Shown in pieces: positions 10,037 through 22,900 of a stretch of 64,000 nucleotides of DNA; the first letter of the stretch is position 1; the number at the start of each line of letters is the position of its first letter. The DNA lies in contig NC_134837.1 of assembly GCF_004210375.1 (NCBI RefSeq), positions 22,515,586-22,579,585 of the forward strand. The letters run 5' to 3'. The stretch is from Tachypleus tridentatus. Taxonomy: Eukaryota; Arthropoda; Merostomata; Xiphosura; Limulidae. The translations under genes were made by a program, and so were the position numbers. Under the pieces are notes generated by a model that was not told the origin of the DNA, did not search any database, and worked only from the letters and a program-made list of their open reading frames with translations.

Positions 10037-13000
10037 CAGTGACTGTACAAACAGATAATGTGCAAGATACAGCAATTCCAGTTTGATAAAACTTAGGGGG
10101 AAAACATTACCACATTTCCCTAATCTATAAATCACTAGCAATATTTACTTTATTATAGCAATGAATATCTTTAATTTTAGCTACATGAAGAGTATTTGGA
10201 AATTTTTCTAATTGCATAAAATGACAAATTTAGGTATTTTCATTTAACATATTCAGAAATATTTATAACAACACATGTTTTCATAGCAGACTTGATATTT
10301 GATATATTATTCAGTGGAAACATGGTAAAACTACAACATATACAATTTTTACACCTCTTAAATGGAATATTTGGTGTCTATGCCATGACAAATTTAAATT
10401 CATATGATATAAATACAGTAAAAGGTGTTTTTATCAAGGCAATAGTTATTGTCACTATGTTGCTGGTAAGGTCAAGAGACTTCCTTACTTTCTACAGCAG
10501 TGTTGCTTTTGACTACTGACTCTTCATATAAAGAGGAGTTCTTGACTTTCACCCTTTAGCCTATGAAAACAGTTCACCTAGTGTAAGTTTCTAATCTATA
10601 ACATACATATGATTATTAACCTGGCAGGAAAAAATAGTGTATCTTCTACAAGCACTTGCATGTTGATGATGTCATCAGAGTCTCATGTCTATTGATATAA
10701 GAAACACTTAATTTAAGGGAAACAAAGTGAATACAATGCAAATTATGAAACAACAAAGTTACCAAAATATATTAAAAAAAAAGAAAGAAAAAGAGTTCAT
10801 TATGTTTATAAGGTAAGTTTGCTTCAGATAATATAACATTTATTATGAACATACAGCATATAAAATAACAACACAATCTAGGAGGATTCAGTTTTTGTCT
10901 TTCAAACTGTGTGTAACTTGGCTCTAGCAAGGACATCATTTTCCTACGAACAAAATTTAATATTCAGGGAATATTTAAAGCACAGAATGTACTATCAACT
11001 GTGTATATTTTCATTAAATTACATTACTCAGATTTTTTTTCTTTCTTTGTTTAGAATTAAGCACAAAGCTATACAATGAACAATCTGTGCTCTGCTCACC
11101 ATGTGTATCAAAAACCTGGTTTTTAGTGGTGTGAACCTGCAGACATACTGATTTGCCATGGAGGCTGGTGGGTGGGGGCCAGGTTTTTGTAAGATTAGCT
11201 TCTGATGACTTCAATACTGTATACTAAACCTTTTTTATTTTTATGTTTTAACTTCTAGTGTCTTAGTAATTTAAACATTACCTAGCTAATCACCTACAGC
11301 ACATAAAAAAAAAAGAGGACAGTAATAAAGCTATGATACATTTAACTTGATCATTCAACACCTGGTGTATTCATGTAGAACTAACATGGCCACATTCAAG
11401 GATGCTGCAAAACAAACAAACAAGAAAGCTCAGGTCAATTATCTAAATTTTACAATCAATCCAGCTACAGAACTAGTATGTATTATTATATGCACCAATA
11501 TTCAATCAAGGGATGCATTACAGGTGTCAGACTGAATAAATACCAGAAATGCACCAAAGAATGGTTGAACTTAAATCATTCTGATCAACAGATTGCTGAA
11601 TCATTTCAAAGCAATTACTAGATGAAACTGATGACATCACAGTGATGCAGGGTTTCACCCAGAATTCAATAGAGAAAAAGTGCAAAACCAGTACAAAAAT
11701 ATGCTATGCACAGCAGTTTATATTATAAGAGAAACAGGATGACATACAATTTGCCTCAACTGGCACCAGTTCCAAACCTTTGCCTAGCCCAAGAAAAAAA
11801 CCTTAGACTAACATATGGCTTTCCTATCAGTACACCTGCACCTGCTCTTCCTTTCATCTGTATCACACACAAGAAAAGAGCCTGGCACATTGCTGTGGCC
11901 CATAAATACCAGAAAGATCAACTGTTACATGCAGAAACTGTAGATGCAGGAAAGTCAGGAGCTGCACAGATGAAAAAGGCTCAGAGCATTATAATTCATA
12001 TTAAAGGACAGGATATTTTGTACTGGTGAAAGTACAATACCAAACGTTAGAAAGACTAAACCAAAGTTATCATTTAAAGAAAAATGTTTGTACTGACAAG
12101 TCATACAGCAAGCATGGCTTCTTATATTAGGCTAAAGCAGAAAAAATGATCTCAGTGAAATTCTATCCTACTCTTTGGAACCAGTTTATTACCCTTTTGC
12201 TAAAACCAATAAATCAGCTCTACTCAATGTATTTGGAGTCCATGCTGTAAAGAACAGAGAAATAATCATTGAAGGAATAACTATCATCTAAGGGCTATGT
12301 TGTACTCTTTTTTTTTACATTTGGTGAGCCAGAAGACATCATTACACTCTATGTAATTAAGCTTGTAACAAAGTGTACTCACTTGACTATGTGACAGATA
12401 TGTACATTAACATAAAATGTATGAAGAAATTCTGCTGATCAGCTGGTGGTTCACAAAATATAATAATCTACAACAAGAAGCAGAAAACCCTAGTTGACAG
12501 AAAAAGTTTCTGTATGATAGTAACAATAAGGAAAAACTTCAGAATATTTCTCTTTACATAGTCCATGGTGAGGAATGTCATTAGTTAGCTATGCAGGAAG
12601 GTTCAGTAATATTCAGTGCTATGGATGATTTATGATGATATTATAAAGGATGTAACATGTAAACATTTCTTCATGTAAAACATGTTACCCAATTCTACCA
12701 GAATGTAAAAATTAGGAGCTCAGATAAGAGATTTTGCAGCCATAGCCATCAGTCTGAAGTCACAACAGACATTCAATTTTAATCTCTTTACTGGTGTTGG
12801 AGTCAAAATTGTGTAACTGAATTGGAGAAGTCACTTCAGCTCTAGGCCCTAAAGTATGTACTTCCTTTTTTTGTAGATTGCACACATTTACATAATGTGA
12901 TTTTACAATATATTAAATTTATGTTGTAAAAACATTGTAGTGCATAAAGCATATTAGTAGAACAAGAATTGTGGGTTCCATCACAAAGTACTGACACAAA

Positions 13001-13368
13001 ATATTTAAAATAGAATATATTTTTCATCTAAACTCACTATAAGTTGAATTTTTTTTTCCATGAGTTTTAAGTCCCACAAATCAAGTTATTCTTCAATTTA
13101 ATATAATTAATTCTATGTACATTTCAATACTTTTATACAGTTAGGATTTCATTGGGTAAATTTTGATTGAATTATAAACAAGAGCCTTTCATCAGTTTAA
13201 TTGCAAAAATTAATCAAAAGTCTGATAACCCTGAATTTACTATGATAAAAACTGCAGAATATTTTGTGGAAAACTTTTAACAAAAGATGTGTGGAAATAT
13301 GTACCACATAAATCTGCACAAAATAAGTGCTGCCTCTTTTTTTTAGAGTGAAATTTCTTTTTTATTAA
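10037..13368. other. AT-rich spacer, no gene recognised
   Basis: Apart from the SINE at 11033-11165 there is nothing I can name. The longest open frame (11706-12029, +) has no recognised motif. Confidence 0.5.
11033..11165 (-). repeat. tRNA-derived SINE, family B, copy 6
   Basis: Minus-strand copy: a tttgtttagaattaagcaca tail, "ctgtgctctgctcaccatgt", and a tRNA head near gcagacatactgatttgcca. It is flanked by unannotated AT-rich DNA. Confidence 0.6.
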
Positions 13369-13370
13369 TA

Positions 13371-14906
13371 CACTACTGGCCAAAATCTTAAGGCCAATGA
13401 ACATAAAGAAAAATATGCATTTTGTGTTGTTAAACTCAACCACTTATTTGAGTAGAGCTTCGAAAGATGAAAAGAAGAAAAGGGAAAATAAAAATAAAAA
13501 CTTTTTTAGCAGTTAATAGGGAAAATGTCTTAAAAAATTTTTAAGACTATACTGAAACGAAGTGTTAATCGGTAAACATGTAAGAAAATTTAGTCATTTG
13601 TGTTCAAGCATTAGCATTGTCAACATCTCCCACTGGCATCTCCTGTGTTACATTGGGTAAAACATGGCAAAAGTTGACAGAGTTTGAATGTGGCAGAATT
13701 GTCGAGCTGCAAAAGCAAGGTATCTCTCAACGTGCCATCGCTGGTGAGACTGAGCGTAGTAAAACTGCTGTTGTAAATTTTTTAAAAGACCCTGAGGGAT
13801 ACAGAATGAGAATTTCAAGTGGTCAGCCTCAAAGAAAATTTTGCTGGCATTGAGCAGGAGGATTCGACGGGTTGTCGGGCAAGACACCAGCCAATCGTCG
13901 AACCAGATTAAGGCCCTTACAAATGCAGAATGCAGAACAATAAGATGGCATTTACGAGAGAAAGGCTTTAAAAACCGTAAACATCTTCAAAGGTCACGCC
14001 TCCTTCCACACCACAAAACAGCTCAGTTAAACTTTGCTGAGAAGCACCAAACATGGGACGTAGAAAAGTGGACGAATGTTTTGTTCTCTGATGAGAAAAA
14101 ATTTAACCTGGATGGTCCAGATGGTTTCCAACGTTATTGGCACGATGAGGATATCCCACCGGAGACATTTTCTACACGACACAGTGGAGGAGGTTGCATC
14201 ATGATCTGGGGTGCTTTCCCCTTCTATGGAACGATAGAGCTTCAGGTTATACATGGGCATCAAACAGCAGCTGGCTACATTGGCATGTTGGAGAGAGCAT
14301 CCTTTATTGGAGATGCTCGCTTGTGTGGAAATGACTGGATTTTTCAGTAGGACAATGCTGCAATCCACAACGCCTGTAGGACAAAGGACTTTTTCATGAC
14401 GAATAACGTGATTCTTTTGCACCATCCAGCGTGTTCGCCCGAACTGAACCCCATTGAAATTGTTTGGGGGTGGATGGCAAGGGAAGTTATACAAGTGGAC
14501 ATCAATTCCAAACAGTGCATGATCTTCGTGAAGCCATCTTCACAACTTGGAATAACGTTCCAGCCAGCCTTCTGTGAACGCTTATGTCGACCATGCAAAA
14601 GCAAATGTTTGCAGTTATCCGCAATGATGGCCGTGCAACTCATTACTGAGACCTCATGTTGGGCATTTCCTACCCTGTTTAGGACTTGTTTTTGGTATGG
14701 TCTTAAACTTTTGACCAGCTACTATTTAGGCTAATTTCATAGTGTTCACATTTTTCCTATTAAATGCTAAAGAAGCTTTTATTTTTATTTTCCCTTTTCT
14801 TATTTTCATCTTTCGAAGCTCTATTCAAATAAGTGGTTGATTCTAACAGCTCAAAATGCATATTTTTTCTTTATGTTCATTGGCCTTAAGATTTTGGCCA
14901 GCAGTG
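13371..14906 (+). mobile_element. Tc1-type DD34E element with long inverted repeats
   Basis: The ends cactactggccaaaatctta and (reverse complement) cactgctggccaaaatctta are flanked by TA on both sides (13369-13370 and 14907-14908), the Tc1/mariner target duplication. The inverted repeats extend about 160 bp (13371-13535 and 14745-14906) with few differences. The interior carries one damaged transposase. The element lies in the 3' flank of the HMG20-like gene. Confidence 0.9.
13617..14640 (+). pseudogene. Tc1-like transposase pseudogene
   Basis: An N-terminal paired-like helix-turn-helix, LTEFECGRIVELQKQGISQ then RAIAGETERSKTAV, is in one frame and shifts at about 13850. The DDE domain follows: [16 protein letters not shown] with the first Asp at 14090-14092, [11 protein letters not shown], then DNAAIHN with the second Asp at 14351-14353, and SPELNPIEIVWGWM with the Glu at 14456-14458. 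The spacing is DD34E, as in Tc1. An in-frame TAG (14348-14350) precedes the second Asp, and another frameshift after about 14500 displaces the LREAI-type C-terminus. The three catalytic residues survive, but one nonsense and two frameshift changes make it inactive. Confidence 0.9.
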
Positions 14907-15533
14907 TATCTCACCACATTAGGTCTCACTAGTGTTACAAAGAGAATATACATATCTTGTGTTAATCTAGTATCTCCTGTGAATATACTGACTTTCCATC
15001 TTAAAGCCCTCCCCTTATTTGTTGTTCAAATCATAAGTTTTTTACGATGTATATTTTCACTATTTAAGTATTACTTGCCACTTATTTACTCAAACTTTTT
15101 TATTTTATTAAATCAGTACTTTCAACTGTAAATTTATTGACTTTATCAGTCAACAAAACTAAGTCCTATAACACCACCAAAAGACCTAACAGTGATTGAT
15201 GAATTTTAACTTTTATAAGTCATAGCATTCAGAGCATTATTCATAAGTAAGAACATGTTGGTACATTTATTGTAAAAAATGCTTTAAGACAGAGATACCT
15301 GAGTCATGTCCTGTTAACATACTATACATTAAGCATAATTCTTTCTGAATTCTGTCTTAATATTTATAATGCTGATATGAGAAAACATAAATAACATATT
15401 TAAAAATTATCATATATTACATTATAATAAAGAAACAAGTGTTATTTTTCAAGGCTTAACACCTATTAATACATATCAATAGTACAAAGCTTAATACAGA
15501 CACATAAAGAATGTATAACATTGTAGATCTGTC

Positions 15534-15539
15534 TTTAAT
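15534..15539 (-). terminator. Possible polyadenylation signal (ATTAAA) of the HMG20-like gene
   Basis: On the minus strand an ATTAAA lies about 165 nt after the stop. A canonical AATAAA is present at 15271-15266, about 435 nt after the stop. AT-rich sequence makes chance hexamers likely, so neither is secure. Confidence 0.25.
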
Positions 15540-15704
15540 TTAAGGCAATTGCTATTTCATGATGGTGAATGCAACATAACTATATTTTCATGTTACTGCA
15601 TTATGTATGACAACAAACTAGATACATGTATTTAGTTACGTAACATTCAGAAAAAAATAACTATTTACACTCTTTCAACATTACTTCCTTCAACACAGAA
15701 CCAA

Positions 15705-15824
15705 CTAGAAGTTAATGACTCCAAAGAGTGCAGGCACCATTCGAAGTTGATCCAGTTGGGTTGACAGGAAAGTTCCCTCAGTTTTCAGGTCTTGTAAGTT
15801 TCTGTGAGCTGTCTCCATCATTTT
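15705..15824 (-). CDS. HMG20-like terminal exon with stop codon
   Basis: The exon continues the coiled coil as KMMETAHRNLQDLKTEG, then FLSTQLDQLRMVPALFGVINF, and stops at TAG (15707-15705). The acceptor is ACTTTTTTAG in phase 0, matching the preceding exon across about 7.8 kb of intron filled with two DIRS-like segments and a tandem repeat. The C-terminus is shorter than in vertebrate HMG20A, which continues for several dozen residues. No further acceptor is needed because the stop is in frame. Confidence 0.88.
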   Translation of the reverse strand, partial: KMMETAHRNLQDLKTEGTFLSTQLDQLRMVPALFGVINF

Positions 15825-16268
15825 CTAAAAAAGTAAAATATAAGAGTCTGAGAAGTTCTTTTTTTGGCCTAAGTTCAAAGATTATACCATTATAGTTGAT
15901 CTCATAACCATAAATTGTGAGTGAAACATGAATCACAGGTTAACACAATTATTAACATATATTATCATTAACATAAATGATCTGTTTCAGTTATTAATTT
16001 TTTAGGATTATGGTAAAGTCAATATACTGTTAAACAAATTTAAAGTGTGTTATTTTATCTTAATAAGAAAGAAAAGTAATCTGAGAGCTTGTACAATAAC
16101 AGGATATACAATTTACAAATTTTAAGCATTCTTTACACAGTTCTACCTAATGAAACCACATTTATACTTCAACTGTTATGTGTTATCATTTTATTCAACT
16201 TTGAAAGATAGGAGAATAAATTAACACATAACTGGTACACTGCTAAAAGTGGTTTAAGAAAATAAACT

Positions 16269-16592
16269 AGCATGAAGAAGTTAGGTATGATTTAAGCATG
16301 ACTAGTACTCTGCTGAGGACATAAGCATGACTAGTACTCTGCTGAGGACAGTTAGGTATGATTTAAGCATGACTAGTACTCTGCTGAGGACAAGCATGAA
16401 GAAGTTAGGTATGATTTAAGCATGACTAGTACTCTGCTGAGGACAAGCATGAAGAAGTTAGGTATGATTTAAGCATGACTAGTACTCTGCTGAGGATAGT
16501 TAGGTATGATTTAAGCATGACTAGTACTCTGCTGAGGACAAGCATGAAGAAGTTAGGTATGATTTAAGCATGACTAGTACTCTGCTGAGGAC
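16269..16592. repeat. Compound tandem repeat, 27-bp core in 26-53-bp higher units
   Basis: A 27-bp core starting aagcatgactagtactctgc occurs seven times. It is separated by variable pieces of a companion segment (agcatgaagaagttaggtat), giving an irregular higher-order array. It lies in the last intron about 450 bp upstream (in transcript sense) of the terminal exon. Confidence 0.85.
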
Positions 16593-16829
16593 AGTTTAAG
16601 ACATACTGGTTTGAGGAAGTGGGAGATGACCTACCCCCCACAACTAGCATACTTTGATTGATGTTCCAAAGTCAAATCAGGTGGCTCATGGTGGAACAAA
16701 ACCATATTCAGTGTGCAAGAGGAAGTTGTTTTACTTTATAAATTAAACAACCATTTTCTCCAAAACTTTACAGAAACAAATAGTTAAAGCAATTGGTATA
16801 TATTAAAAGAAATGATCAGAAATATGTTT

Positions 16830-19420
16830 TTGGTATAGGAAAATGTAAACCTCCAAAACATACCTCCTCTTACACTTTAGCTAGGATCCCACACTGACAA
16901 GGTCCATGAGGGAAATACCCACACAAAAAGCTTCTGTGTAGAAAACAGGTGTGAAAACCAAGATATAGTATACCACACTAGTAGCGTCTGCACTACAGGT
17001 ATGCTCTTCATCCAGATAATGTAAAACATAAAATGTGAGCAGTAAAGGCCAACTGGCCACAATGTCAAAACCACAACATTGTGAGAAGAAGCACGTCTAT
17101 TCCAAAACTAATTTCTCCTACATATAGCAGACATATACCAGCCTGTACAATTTCCTCAAGTAACCAATGCAACTGAGCTGCTGAGGACTTTAAGATGCAT
17201 CAAACTGGATAAGATGAGACTTGATGAAGTTTCTGTTCCTCTAATAATAATCCAGAGTAAATCACACGAACCAACTGATGAATCCAAACTGTCAAAGTGA
17301 CAGGGGATAAGTCACATGATATAACATAATTCTTATGTATAAACAATTGGTGATGTGAGCCCTGAAACACTTCAAAGGATGTCCTTTCATATAATATCAG
17401 ACAGCCTGAACAGGGCATAAAATACAATCTAGATCTGAGTGGTTTTATAAATGTGAAATGGAGAGTAGATGAATAGGAAAAAAAGCATCATCTCTTTCCT
17501 TAACTGCTGAAGTTTAGGGAAGAAAAAAACCTGTTTGGGTATAACACAAGTGGAATGGTAAAGAGTCAATGCCCAATGACCAATAACATAAGAAAACAAG
17601 TCTTAAGTGAAAAATGATATAGTGAACATAACCTCAAAAGTTCAAAAGGTGGACAAGATAAAGCATGAAGACTCACTCTGATATTCCAACTAGAAGCCTA
17701 GAAAGAATGACAAGAATAGATGACCAGAAAATATTTCAAAAGTAATGACAAACTGGGGACTCAAACATTTTTCTTTTCTTAGAAAAACTAAAGGAAACCA
17801 ATAAAGCAGCCTTTTACAGGGCAACAGATAACAGCACTAAACTTTTGTCAAATAACCATGTAAAAAATTGAAAGAAATACGGTACAGTGAGATGACAAGG
17901 GTTAAAACCATATCTGAGAGGCCACTGATGATAAGTAAACCATTTTCATGGATAAACTTCTAAAGAACACCATTATATGGATCACGTTAATAAGAATACC
18001 ACCTGAAAAGTCAATCCCTGATGTTGTGCAACATACCACTAAAAGCAAGGTGTGAAATCCTGAATAAAAAATGTTTGACTGAGACTGACATAAGAGAGAT
18101 GGCCAGATAGGAAGGAAAAAGGTTAACACTCCTGCTGATACTGGAGGAGAGGAAAACAAAGTTGACTCAGCCAATGTTGTGTCACTAGATTAACTCAAAG
18201 GGACATGGATCAAATCAGTGCAAGAACGTTGGATAACAGACAAACTAGAGGAATGTGTAAAGATGAAGACTCCTCCATTCCTGACTGAAAGCATCTAAAT
18301 CCAAGCCAGAGAATGAGGTACAGGAAACCTGAAGGATGGCAGCTGAGTATTCTGTTGTGTGACAAAAGCACTGATTTGAGATGAGAGCATATCTAATGAA
18401 AAACTTTAGGATGAAACCTTCATTTCATGGGAAGAGCTCTGTTGGGATGAGATAACTGGTTGGCCACTAAATTAATTTCTCCTGGAACATGACAGTAAGA
18501 TAATGATCTGATGTTTCTGTGCCCAAAACAAAAGATCCAATGTTCAAAAGCAGAGAGATCAGAAGTGAGTGCTATTTTACTTTGAAATGTATGAGATGAC
18601 TGTGGAATTGTCCAAATGAAACATTACCATCTTCCCCTGTAACAATTCCAGACTGTAGGTTACAGATCATTGAAAACTTCTCTCCACATCAGTCTGTTAG
18701 AAATTCTATCCATTCAATGATCTGTAACCTACAGTCAGGAATTGTCCAAATGAAACATTACCATCTTCCCCTGTAACAATTCCAGACTGTAGGTTACAGA
18801 TCATTCAATGGATAGAATTTCTAACAGACTAATGTGGAGAGAAGTTTTCTCTTTTATCTAAATGGCTTTGAATATCATATTTTTTATACAACTATCCCAG
18901 CCCCGGAGAAAAGCATCTGTGTAAAGGTGTAGCTCTAGACCTGGGGGCTGTATAAGGACACCAATTATTGTATTGTTTATCTTCAACCACCTGACAAAAT
19001 ATTTTACACTGGAAGCTGATAGGACCTCACACAATCCAGCACATCTGTATAAATGTTCCACTAGTCATGTAATGACCAATGAAGGGCCTGCACATGAGCT
19101 TATCCTAAAGATTCCAAGGATGCATATTATCCTAAAAAGAGATAGAGGAGACAACTGTATCTGAAGAACTATCTGTTCCAAGACTTGATGACATAAAGAA
19201 ATTTGGGCCCAATTTGTCTGGGATTCAAAAACACCCTTAGATGGAGAAGGTACTATGGGGGAGTAAGTACAGACTTATCCTTTTTTATAATAATCCCAGC
19301 TTTTACAGCTTCTAATAACAGAGTTTCCATGTGAAGGTTTGTAGAGTGGCATGAAGGAGCAAAAGAAGCCAGTTGTTCATTTAATGGTGAGCATGAATGT
19401 TCAATGAGTGAAGATGACAC
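16830..19420 (-). mobile_element. DIRS-like retroelement segment B (RT end, RNase H, connection)
   Basis: Read on the minus strand from 19420 downwards. The late RT region is at about 19330-19200 (METLLLEAVKAGIIIKKDKS). An RNase H block ELHLYTDAFLRGWDSC lies within 18858-19061. A VPGEINLVANQLSHPNR block at about 18500-18450 matches the 3' end of the DIRS RNase H. Later comes WLSQLCFPLLQ, like the WPAQLWFP segment. Frames break repeatedly. The tail at 16830-17100 resembles 45926-46200. An internal rearrangement is at 18602-18850. Confidence 0.6.
18602..18850. repeat. Direct plus inverted repeat rearrangement inside DIRS segment B
   Basis: A segment of about 70 bp starting ggaattgtccaaatgaaaca occurs directly at about 18604 and 18740. 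In addition, about 64 bp at 18672-18735 is the reverse complement of 18787-18850 (gaaaacttctctccacat against atgtggagagaagttttc). The outer copies could form a long stem. Confidence 0.85.
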
Positions 19421-19429
19421 AAAAAGTAT

Positions 19430-22400
19430 CTAATTATTTGGCAAAAAATGTATGGAATTGACATGAGGATAACTGGAACAGTACAGAACTGAAAAATCTG
19501 GTTGTTGTGCATGAAATGGAGATAAGGTCATTGAGACTCCAAGACTGGTACAAGAAGGTAGACATTGATGACATCAATAGACAATCAAAGGGACCTAAAC
19601 AACTCCACTGTAAACCAAGGAGGATGGGGGAAGTGAATGAGATGGGAAAGATCAATGACAAGTCACTAATCACTCGTATTTTTCAGTACAACAAACAGCT
19701 GGTAATAAAAACCCTCAAAACAGGAGTTAACTTGCTTTATAGTAGTCTATCTGGATCAGACCTAGGATACAGATAGGAAAAGAGGTTGATGAAAAGCAGC
19801 TATCTTCCACAAACTGCCAAAGTGTCGAGAAGGAGAGATCAATCCAGATAAAGGAAAACACATGTGGAGTAATATTAGTTATGAGGAATGTCAATGGCAA
19901 ATAAACCTGACCAATGACATCCACAGGCCAATAAGGAAAGGAAATAAGTCTTAAGAGATAAGTGAAAACTTAATATGAGGAGAAAGATTCAAACAGAGGC
20001 ACAGTATAACAATGAATAATCACATTGCCAGAAGCACTGCGTGCCAAGAAGGATGATGAGTCCAGAAAGAATGCAACAATAGTGAGAGGGTAGGAGAGAT
20101 ATAAACTTTATGGTATTGGAAAAAACAAAAGTATGGGATAAAACAGCCTGATAACCTGCAACTAAAGAGGCCAAAGATCCTTAATCAAAAAGCTAAGTGA
20201 GATAATCCATAATAAGAGGAACAGTGGGTTGAGCAGGAGAAAACCATCCACCCAAAGACCAACAGAGAAAAATGTTCCATTTACATTGATAGACATCCAC
20301 AGAGGAAGGGCAAATAGAACAAGCTAAAAAATAAGTGACTTGCAAGGACAATTCAAATCTTCTTGTCAAGGACCAGATAAAACCAGCCATGATGACAGGG
20401 ATATGAAGGGCTGGATGAATACCACAGCTGTGCTGGACAGTAAGGAACAATTAGAAAGACTTGCCATAAAGTGGTTGGGATGATCAAAACCATTCTGGAA
20501 AGAAGATGGATGGAAGGATACACACAGAGGTATTTGTTGACCCAAGCCTAACTGAATGCATCAAAAGCCAGTGCAAGTGGATATGGAACCAAAGACCAAA
20601 ATAGAGGTAACATGGTATTTAGGGATGTGACAAACATTCAGTTGAGGAATACCTCACTGAAAGCATATCCACTAGAAAATGAGAGAATTGAGAGACCATC
20701 CTGTCAGATTAACTTTGTAGAGACAGGAAAGAAGATTTGCTTCCAGATTAAATGCATCTTGGACAGGACATATAAAGAGATGAATATTAAGCATGTGGAC
20801 CCCAAATAAATAAGATTCAAGGTTTGAACACAAAGGGAATGAGAATGGGTACCACCTTGGTGATTGATATAATTCACCATCATAGAAGTGTTGGAACGTA
20901 TTATGACCAGAAGATTCCCAGTAAGACAAGAAAAAGATCAAAGTGTGGTGTGCTACAGTCAAAAGCCCCAGGATATTGATATGGTAAGAGCCCTGTCCAG
21001 TTACCAATACAGATCATCGACAAGGTAAAAAGGAAGGGAAATAGGAGCCTCTAATAGATCCCTCACAAGGCTCTACTTGTTGTGTAGAATCCAATGAAGA
21101 GACCTTGTACATGCTTGACTCAAGGGGATAACGGCTAACATAAAAGATCACATCCCCCAAAGTGATAAAATTTCACAAGCAGTAATAGATGTAGTAGTAA
21201 GGACATGGAGAACTGAAAGCTCCATCGAATAGAGTTGAAGAAAAGAAGGTTGGGCAAAACTGATATCAGAGATGATAAGACTCTCAGGTGGGCAAGATAT
21301 TGGGTGGGAAAAATGAACAACTTTGCTTACTTGATTAACCAACCCACACAAGTTGCTTCTGAAAGCAGCAGATGAGTGAGTGTGATGGATGGACTCCTAT
21401 TTGGAATGTACTAACAGAAGCCGGTTGCCCATGTAATGGTGTATGAGCAACCTCTGAGCATGCACATGTTAGGCAAAGGCTTTGACCACTTAACAAACAA
21501 AATATGAGGCTGAAGAAAGTCTTGATGGGCAGGGTACAAATTTGAAATATTATGCTGTGAGGAACACTGAAGACAGCACCTCAACAAATGAGATACTGGA
21601 ATGCTGAGATAAGAATTCATGATATTTACCTTGGTAATCCACATACCTGGAGAAAATGCTCACCTGAGGATGGGATAAGACTGCATGGTAAATTGGGAAG
21701 AAACCAATAATTGCTTCAAGCAGGACAAATCGATTTCTGGCTAACAGTCCCCATTTTTCTTGGGTACCACAAGCAGTCTAGAAAAAAAAATGTAGAGAAG
21801 AATAAGTTACATGCTTAGAAGAGAAGATTTTCTACAACATAGGGCAGACCTAGACTGATGGTAGGATCCTGAACCAATGGATAGAATATAGGTGCCCAAG
21901 ACAATAGAGGATGGGAAAGGAAGTGGAAAACAAGTCCCTCGAATAATACAGAAGTAACTGACAGATCTGCAGTGAAAACTCATCATAGGGGAATAAAATT
22001 GGTTAAGTGGTTCTCCAATGGACCAGAACCCATCAGGTAGTTACTGGTACTGTTAGAGACATGTCCATCTGCATTGAATAATATGGTGAGAGAAGGAATT
22101 GGAGAGTACCAGAATGGGAATCAATAATAGGGACTTATTTAGGCTCTGAATAAGACAAACAATCGACCAAAGATGAAAAGGTCAACTGCTGTCTCATCCA
22201 CTGAACATGGAATTCCAAAGTCTCAGAAATATTTCCAAAAATAGACAACTGGAGAAAGAGCCATATGTGAGTTCATGAGATAAGTAGATGATATTCAAAA
22301 TTGGGATAACGTAGCATTCCTGCCCAGAAAATCCTAATAAAAGCAAAACAAGGTAATAATGGAGAAGTTATCCCAATGAAAAACCCTCAGGATCCTTGTG

Positions 22401-22900
22401 TAACACCTCGGAAAGGAGGTAGGTAGTAGACAAGTACCATAGGAGAGTCAGAAGGGTAAGACAAAGGTAGGAAAACTGGGCATGGAATAAATGAGCAGGA
22501 TAATTAAGGTCTGCTCCTCACATGGTCAAAGTCAATTCCAGCTTCTGAGAATCAGCAAATGGAAATTCATCCTGATGGCAGGTTAAAATAAACTGATCCA
22601 AAGCTCGAGGAGGGTGATGCATGCTAGCACTCTTAATCATCTGAGAGACAAACTTTCTGCATGAAGCTTAGAATCCAAGGGGAGACACGAAATAATAAGA
22701 GGAGGGGTATCAAGTAACAAAGAAGGAAAGGGATTATAAGAAATCAGGGAAACAGATAAATTAGAATGTACCCAAGAAGTCATGTTTGAAAAAAAACTGT
22801 ATTAGGCTCAGTCGATTCTGCAGTATAGGAATAGGATGACATGGTAAAATTAGGTGGAAGAAAAAGGATGTCAAATTCCTCACTGACCTAAATATGTTTG
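19430..22900 (-). mobile_element. DIRS-like retroelement segment A (gag-like, RT, RNase H, tyrosine recombinase)
   Basis: This is the most complete DIRS-like copy. Downwards from 22900: a gag-like part with many stops; RT at 21411-21650 (ITKVNIMNSYLSIPV, KPLPNMCMLRGCSYTI); RT thumb around 21060-21350 (LVNQVSKVVHFS, ACEILSLWGM); RNase H at 20670-21010 (YHINILGLL, a displaced DALSRP-like NLEANLLSC, KVNLTGWSLNSLIF); then the tyrosine-recombinase N-terminal core (about 20193-20450, SVDVYQCKWNIFL; then LVAGYQAVLSHTF) and its damaged catalytic part towards 19430. DIRS elements replicate by reverse transcription and integrate with a tyrosine recombinase, leaving no target duplication. The RT aspartates at IMDAY are changed (IMNSY), and frames are broken. 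Confidence 0.65.

Noticed and set aside
11706..12029. 107-codon open frame as a gene
   Set aside because: No motif, no splice-supported partner and no start context; chance or old repeat sequence is more likely.
14027..14494. 155-codon minus-strand open frame
   Set aside because: It is the antisense shadow of the Tc1-like DDE domain.
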